In this document: positions 57,801 to 64,000 of the stretch, piece after piece
Numbering within the stretch: position 1 is the first letter of the stretch
Layout of the letters: each line of letters begins with the position of its first letter
Assembly (NCBI GenBank): GCA_002104935.1
Contig: MCGT01000052.1
Location: forward strand, 38,501-102,500
Reading direction: 5' to 3'
From: Hesseltinella vesiculosa
Lineage: Eukaryota; Mucoromycota; Mucoromycetes; Mucorales; Cunninghamellaceae
DNA length: 64,000 nucleotides
Program-made: the position numbers and the translations under genes
The notes under the pieces: generated by a model
What the model saw: the letters and a program-made list of their open reading frames with translations, nothing else
The model's database searches: none
What the model was told of the DNA's origin: nothing

Positions 57801-58401
57801 TGTTCAATTAAAAATGAAGGTGAAGAAGAAAAAGCCATTCCGCATTTTTTTTTTTTTTTGTCGTCACAGCCAGATGCCAAAATAAGAACCGAGAAGAGGT
57901 GAGGAGAAGTGAACGTAGATGAAGAGGTAATCCTGGATAGAGCACAAGATAAAAAATAAACTTGTTGGGCACAGGTCTTTTAGTGTCGGACTCACGCCAG
58001 CCAAATTTCTGAGTCTCAAGACTGAGACTGGGCTTAAGCGTGATGAGGCAAAAAGATCTTGAGAAATCGAAATGCTTCATCATAATGGAACCGTGCCTTT
58101 AAAGAAGACAGATGCAGCCCACCCACCCTTTCATCCAACCTTTTTTTTTAAAAATAGAGCCCTAGCCCACGTGCAACTGGCCTACACTTCCAGGTTGCCA
58201 AAGATTGCAACATCCAAGCTAGGCCCCACCAGGGGATCTGCAGGAGGGGAGTTCGTCTTAAGCGCGTGAAGCGTGCTGTACTGGTTCGTCGGCCTCGATT
58301 ATGTCACCGCCAAAAAAACCAACATTCGCATGACGAAAAGCACTGTAAAAAAAAGGTTGCTTGCTTCAAAGCAAGGGTGAAAGTAAAAAGAAAGGTCGTG
58401 T
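57801..58401. other. Intergenic region upstream of NDUFS4 3' end
   Basis: About 600 bp without a supported gene. Contains A/T runs near 57846 and 58141. Confidence 0.5.
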
Positions 58402-59157
58402 TTATTTGGTCTTAATCAAGGGTAACTTTCCTGGGAAGTATTTGTAGTTATCGGCATAGGACTTCTTGACAAATTTGACAGGTTTGGGTTCTTGCACATA
58501 GTAGCTCCAGCCTAAGATTTTTTTTAGAGAGACGTGAGAAGGAACGTTCTCGTGGGGAGTAAAAGGCTTACCTTGCTTTTCAGCAAATTGGATAGCAGAT
58601 TGCTTGGTAGCAAATTTGATTTGAAGAGCTTGTTGGTAATCAGCGCTGTCAAAAAAAAATAAAGAAATGTGAGCAGGGGTTGGTTTGAAAAATAAGCTTG
58701 CGACTTGATCTGATTTACCTGGAAGACCAACCCATCAAAGGGTTTTCCCAACGGTTGCCATCCTCTATTAACGTTTTAAAAATAAAAGTCAATAGAACTG
58801 CCATTGCGGTTGAATCGAGTGCTAATGGGTAATCACTTGCCCAAGATATCAAAGTCGATGCGCCAATGTCTAGTGCCATTCTTGCCGCTTTGGGTAGCAG
58901 GCTTAGAGGGTTGGAAAATGCGGACAGAGCGTTCCAAGAGCTCCTCTAAAACAATGAGATGAAAACGCTGCAAAGGTAATAATAAATAAATAGAGAAGAA
59001 TCGTACCAGGAGCACCAGAAACAGTGTCGACATTGACAACATGAACATCGGCAGGGGTCACGGCTCTGCTGGTTTGTGACATGTGACGGGCGCCATTGAC
59101 AAGAGGGGCGGAGGGGCGGATCAAAGAGCGAGATAAGAGAGTGGTGGATCGCAACAT
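58402..59157 (-). CDS. NADH:ubiquinone oxidoreductase subunit NDUFS4 (18-kDa)
   Basis: Five exons on the minus strand (59007-59157, 58841-58945, 58719-58764, 58572-58645, 58402-58511) give 161 residues. Mitochondrial presequence MLRSTTLLSRSLIRPS with no acidic residues; the mature part has VRIFQPSKPATQSGKNGTRH, WRIDFDILEDGNRWENPLMG, and KQGWSYYVQEPKP, the NDUFS4 (NUYM/AQDQ) signature. It is an accessory subunit of the complex I N-module. The second intron has a GC donor (GCAAGT), the only choice that keeps the conserved NRWENPLMGW in frame. It lies in tandem with TRS85 on the same strand, 182 bp downstream. Confidence 0.92.
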
Positions 59158-59339
59158 GATTGTAAAAAAAAAAAAAAAAAAGAGTGGGGAGGCTAAAGAA
59201 GAAAAAAAAAAATGAAGGGTGCCTACCATTGCAAAAAAACAAGGCGGAGAGCGGACTTTGTAAAAACAACAGTCCTGCCGGACTCTTTTTTTTTGTCCGG
59301 CCTAGAGCGGCAAAGAAAAACACGAGATTCGTTTTTTTT

Positions 59340-62300
59340 TTATTGTGCATTGGCTTCCAAGTTGGTTAATTGCATGCCAATGATGTAGTGATGACCTTCC
59401 TGGCCAGTGGTGGTGGAATGCCAGTACAGGGTCAAATCCAGATCGTCGGATCCATACAGCGGAAACAGATTAGCCTGCTTGGCCACAGGCACATGTGGAT
59501 ATTGGGCTTCCAGCGCATTGGATCGCCACTGCATTCGGCTGCTCTGTTCAAAGGCTTGTAAGGGGGTGGTATTACTCTTTAGCGATTTCAACTAAAAAAG
59601 AAAGGCGTCAATGTCGCATGCCAAGGCTTACCCGGGAGACTTACAAAGGAGACGTTGGTGACGTGTAGGTCCAGGGGTGGTGGAGACGTATGAGGGTCAT
59701 CGCCGGTCATGAATTTGGACAAGGCAGCTGCCGACCAGGCTTCAGGTGTGTCGGTGGCCATGTCTTTGACACGGTGGATCTTGTAGTACGAAAACGTGGT
59801 TTGTCGAGGTGGAATAGTTGTCTTTTCTTGCACATCTTGCCTATTTAAAAAAAAATTGAATATTCTACCATTGAAAGAGATCGTCGACATTTACAAAGAC
59901 GTCATATCTATGCTGATGGGATTCAATGTCCAATGGGGGCTGGTGGCAGTGACTTGGCGAAGATCAAAAGGAGCAGATCGTTGGACGTTTTCAATCTACG
60001 AGAGGCGTAGTAAAAAAAAAATGAGTATGTCGAGAAGACCAAAAGTTGAACGAGCGCACCTCGATGCCCAGCACGTATTCATCTGAGGTGGCGAGACTTG
60101 GTCTTGTGAATGCATTGATTTTCAGTGAAGGCTGGACTTGCAGTGGCAGGGTATAGCGAAGTGTTCGATAGGCAATGGCTGAATTCTCCTCCTGAAGCGT
60201 AAAAAAAAAAAAAAAAAAAAAACGTCAGGCGGCTTGCAACGCTCCGATTAAAAAAGTACCTCGGATTGGTAAGAGAAGAGAAGCTGGAGATTCAAGGAGC
60301 CAATACGATCGCCACGAAGCCAGAGAGGGACGAGGGTGGTTTGGCCAGAGGGAACGACGGGCTGGGGCTGACCATCGGCAGGGAGCGGGAGCATCATGAC
60401 GCTGGGATCACCGAGGCGGTTGGTGGTGTGGACTTTGGTGGGATGGATGCCAGGGGCGGGGTGGTCGTGGTCATAGACTGGCTTGTCCATGTCCTGGGGG
60501 TGACCAACGGTAAGAAAGTTGGGATGGCTGGTCTTTAAGCACAGTGAGGTCAGGCCCTTGTTTCCTTTGTTGTTGATTTCCAGGACGGCCTGGACAACCT
60601 GACCGGACAGGATGACGTCAGGCACGTTGTGGAAAGTCAGGTCGAGCAATGGCATGGGTAAGGTAACTAGGATGTCGAGGCTTTTTTCGGGCGCATAGGT
60701 CGGTGTGCGCCACTGTTCGACCGTCTTGTTCAAACGCTTGCCGGTCTTTTCAAATGGATAAAAGGTATGGACTTGATCGTTGACGGTATAATGCAGACCT
60801 CGCACACGAATCGACCCTTCTTTTTGTGGCATTAGCATCAAGGCGATCTATGAAAAAAAGGAGATGTTGATGAGAGAGACACCTACGAGAGAGAAAAAAA
60901 GGGTTTACGGTTCTCCTTTCCAAGGGATCCAAATGGACCTGGGCTAACCATTGCACCTTGTAATCGCCCAAATCAATCATGTCATTGCCATCCAAGTCGC
61001 CAGTGACCATTGTTTCTTCCGCTGGGCCCTCCAGCTCCTGCCATTTGGTAGATTCGCGATATTGGCATCCCAACACCAGCTTGGACAAGGTGACAGCCAC
61101 TTGCAGAGGGTTGTAACATTCGATATGGACCGTACAGGGTTCTTTAAGGAAAAGAGAAATGGGTCAGAGGGGATAAAAAAAAGCGCGTTTGTTTACCTCC
61201 GACAGCACAGATCAGTCGATCATCGTCTTGCTGTTGCAAGGCCAGGGTTTTTTTGGACGAGCGGAGATAGCCCTTGGCGATGCTGGTGTCAAGCAATTGG
61301 CGTTCCATGGCACTCCATTCATCTTGATGATCGGTATTTGGCTGTTCATTGGACAGAGTCACGCGTATCGATTGATTGTCAAAAGTCGGGATGCCAAGGC
61401 CTGGTAGGTTTTCATGCAAAGCGTCCAAATGATTGGTCTGGGTGTATTGCTATTGTTTGAAAGACGACGATCATGCTTAGCTTTCTTCACTCTTCCTGTT
61501 TTTTTTTTTTTACCTGGTACACAAATAAAAATTCTCGGATATGTGCCAATTGTTGCTGGGGTGTTTGTTTGCTGTCGGAAAGCACACGGACAAAATGTTC
61601 CACGGCTTGTTCCAACAGATTCAAATGGAAAGCCTGTCGCCCAAGCGCAAAGGCGACATGATTTTTTGCCACAGACCATTGCGATTCCTCCAGCACCAAG
61701 GCGGCGGCTCCATAGCAATGGAACGCATGCGGACGCTAAAAAGAGGAGGGGTTGGCTTCGACGGATGACCTGTTCCTCATTTACCTGGAGTGCTTTTGTA
61801 TAGCGATGACCAGCCATGACCAGATGAAAGGCATATTTGCGGACCATGGGGAGCGGGGCACGGAGGAAGCAGTGGGCGGCTTGCTCCAGAAAGAGCGAGG
61901 AGCGCAGATCGGAGTCTTCACCGGTCAGGCGCACGAGGGCAGTGGGGATTTCTTTCCACCATTGGCGATCCTTGAGCAATTCATAAAACAGCACGGTGGT
62001 GCGGGTGGCATCCAATGGAGATTGACACCGTCCGAGATATTGTTGCACAGCCAATTCCAAGTGACGATCGACGTCGGTCTTGCTGATGGGTGAAGGTTGC
62101 ATCAATAAACAAAGGCCGAGCATTTCCTAGGACGTCAGGCTGGGGTCAGTGTTGAAGAAGAAGAAGAAGTGAAAGAGAGGTTCTTACTTGGGTGGCAGCA
62201 TGGTACTTGTAGGCCTTGTCTGTGGCAAAATCACGTCGCACCGTATCATAAATGACATGGGCAAATTTGTAGTCATGAAGCATAAAGGCATAATCGGCCA

Positions 62301-63956
62301 GTTTACGCATTTGAGCTTCCGGGGCACCACTAGGATAACTGAAGAAAGGGTTTAGACCACACTTTTTAACAGAGAGAGACTGACATGGTCATGGAGGTGA
62401 CGCCGGCGGGTTGGTTTGGACCGGTGACAGGGATGGTTTGGATGGACTGGGCATTGGCGTTTTTGGAGTGGCCAGCACCAAAGAGGCGGCGGCTGGCACC
62501 GAAGAGACGGCCGGTCAGGCCGCGACGGGCCGAGGCGACTTGTTCGTTCCAATGCTGGACATTGCGTTCCATAAAGGGCAGGATGCTTTGGACAACCAGC
62601 TCTCGCACCATGACTTTGGTGGCATCGACATGATCCTGTGACCAGTATTTTCCACAGGGCTCGACGGCCTCCTTGGTTTCCTGCGGCAGCCAGAGGTCTT
62701 CCTTGGGCAGGGTGGCCAACGACAGTTCAGAGGCGGAGGCTAAGGTTTGGGAGGTGGGTAAAGGAAGGATGGTGGCATTGGGGGGAGGGGTGGGGGAGGA
62801 GGAGGGCTGAAAAGATAAGGTGGAGGAGGTGCTGTTGGAGCGGGACATGGCGGTGGGTGATAAGGGCGAGGTTGGGGTGGATACAGTGTCGATGGACTGC
62901 TCAGGGGGGTGGGGTGAAGGCATGTCGATATTCACAAGAGGTTCCTGTTGATAATGCTGTTTGGCGGATTCGAAGAGGCGCTTTGTTTCGAGGTGAGAAT
63001 GCCAAATGGGGTGTAAATGGTTGGCTTCGGGGGGTTGGTCCAGCTCCAGCGAAGGTTTTGAGCTCAAGGTGAGCAAATGACAGTGCAAACCAAAGCTCTT
63101 TTTCATCTTGTCAAACACCAATTGAGATCTAGTAGGGAAAGAGGTGAGCGAGCGATAGGAGCGATGGGCAGGGGTAGATAAAAAAAAAAAAACAAGCTTA
63201 CTGGTCCATGGTTGTCTGCTGAGGATCGTGGAGCAAGACATAATAGCGCAGGATATTAGGATCCACAAATGGCTTGTCCAGGGTAAATGCCGGGACGTTG
63301 GGGTTGTAAAGCTGCATGATGGTGCCCATGGGGTCGGGGTTGGCGCTAGAGATGGCAATGACAACGGCGACAGGATGATCAAAGGTCGAGTGTTCAGTGA
63401 TGCCACGCGCATTCATGACCAAGTGTTTGAAATCCGAGTACCAGGGCGTGAGGGATTCTATGGAGTCTAAAAAAGGTTTCAGCAAGGGGTCCATGGCAGG
63501 GGGGGTTTTTTTTCTGTACCTTCAAGGTACGCAGGAACATCTTGTCTATTCCGAATGGAATGGGGTTGGTGAATATCGCTGTATTTTCGTACAGATGCAT
63601 CTGCCAAGGAGAGGAGTAGCTTGTAATCGGGTTCATCTAACTGGTCCATTGGGCGAAAACGAATATGGAACTGATCAATGGGAATGGGTATGCCTTGGCT
63701 ATCTCGCGGGGTGACTTGGTTTTGATAAATAAATGCCTATTGAGTTCCTTTTGCTGGAGAGAGGGGAGGGCTTACCTTTATCGATAGCATCGCCAAAGGG
63801 TTGGAGAAAGTCGTAAAAAGAGGGGATGTTGTTGGCTTGACAAATCGCATCTGCATCAGCACTGGCGGTCACGGCCACGACTGGTGCTAAAGAACGAGCC
63901 AACTCTACACGTGCATTCTGATGAACGGGTGGGACAGGTAATGGCTTCTCTGCCAT
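59340..63956 (-). CDS. TRS85: TRAPP complex subunit Trs85/TRAPPC8
   Basis: Fourteen exons on the minus strand (63776-63956, 63520-63714, 63202-63466, 62385-63128, 62188-62338, 61785-62126, 61514-61735, 61197-61449, 60909-61141, 60260-60847, 60060-60191, 59895-59995, 59645-59840, 59340-59591) splice in phase to 1284 residues. The N-terminal part fits the Trs85 ASTD region (YYVLLHDPQQTTMDQSQLVF, then WSQDHVDATKVMVRELVVQS). A Pro/Ser-rich insert follows at about residues 260-340. The middle has TPR-like helices (YKYHAATQEMLGLCLLMQ; FLEQAAHCFLRAPLPMVRKY). The C-terminal third is beta-rich. Trs85 defines TRAPPIII, the exchange factor for Ypt1/Rab1 in autophagy and Golgi traffic. The start is the ATG at 63956 near the window edge. 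Confidence 0.92.
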
Positions 63957-64000
63957 TGAATCTAGTAAGCTTTAAATTACAAGTGAGAGAAAGAGAGAGA
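63957..64000. other. Upstream edge of TRS85 at the window end
   Basis: 44 bp of purine-rich sequence on the plus strand, that is, a pyrimidine-rich leader for TRS85. The window ends here. Confidence 0.4.

Overview
The window is nuclear DNA from a filamentous fungus, most likely an early-diverging Mucoromycota (Mucorales-like) species. The evidence is short introns (mostly 45-110 bp) with T-rich tracts before the 3' splice site, frequent A/T homopolymers of 9-25 bases, compact genes on both strands, and a fungal gene set: plasma-membrane H+-ATPase, perilipin, peroxisomal Lon, COX20, Trs85, Cft2. The genus cannot be named from this sequence alone. All gene models here are hand-spliced from the sequence; exon phases were checked and add up for nearly all of them.

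Layout. 0-9 kb: PMA1-type H+-ATPase (+), a perilipin-like lipid-droplet protein (+), then COX20 (-) and ATP3 (+) diverging from a promoter of about 190 bp. 10.6-18.3 kb: CFT2/CPSF100 (+), a dysferlin-domain protein (-) and a CDC25-type Ras exchange factor (+). 18.6-23 kb: two membrane transporters on the minus strand, an MFSD6-like MFS protein and an SLC13/DASS anion transporter. 25-37.4 kb: a KH-like conserved protein (+), a CRAL-TRIO protein with a membrane tail (+), a TMEM70 homologue (-), a PA-TM-RING E3 ligase (-), a DUF202 membrane protein (+), a TTC9-like TPR protein (-), the proteasome ATPase RPT3 (+) and a Ran-binding-like protein (-). 50.9-64 kb: glycogen branching enzyme (+), peroxisomal Lon protease ending in the PTS1 Ser-His-Leu (+), a frameshifted Cys-cluster gene remnant (-), NDUFS4 (-) and Trs85/TRAPPC8 (-).

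Between about 38.4 and 50.5 kb lies a repeat island unlike the rest. It contains three copies of an element with 400-bp inverted arms around a 415-bp interior. The interior of one copy is inverted relative to its own flanks. Two copies form a direct tandem (period about 1.86 kb). The third is a near-perfect palindrome with arms of about 935 bp. A further pair of 1.3-kb inverted arms encloses 5.1 kb. That segment carries an intact gene for an Rpn-like PD-(D/E)XK nuclease, a 32-bp minisatellite of about 21 copies beginning some 12 bp upstream of the nuclease start codon, and a broken second copy of the nuclease gene. Degenerate pieces of a MITE-like repeat occur in the island and in other intergenic regions. 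The island is the best candidate for an undescribed mobile or recombining system.

How the genes relate: most are housekeeping (mitochondrial oxidative phosphorylation: COX20, ATP3, NDUFS4, TMEM70; lipid droplet and peroxisome: perilipin, Lon; protein turnover: RPT3, RING ligase; trafficking and signalling: Trs85, RasGEF, CRAL-TRIO). There are no operons. The only strong regulatory inference is from closely spaced divergent pairs.
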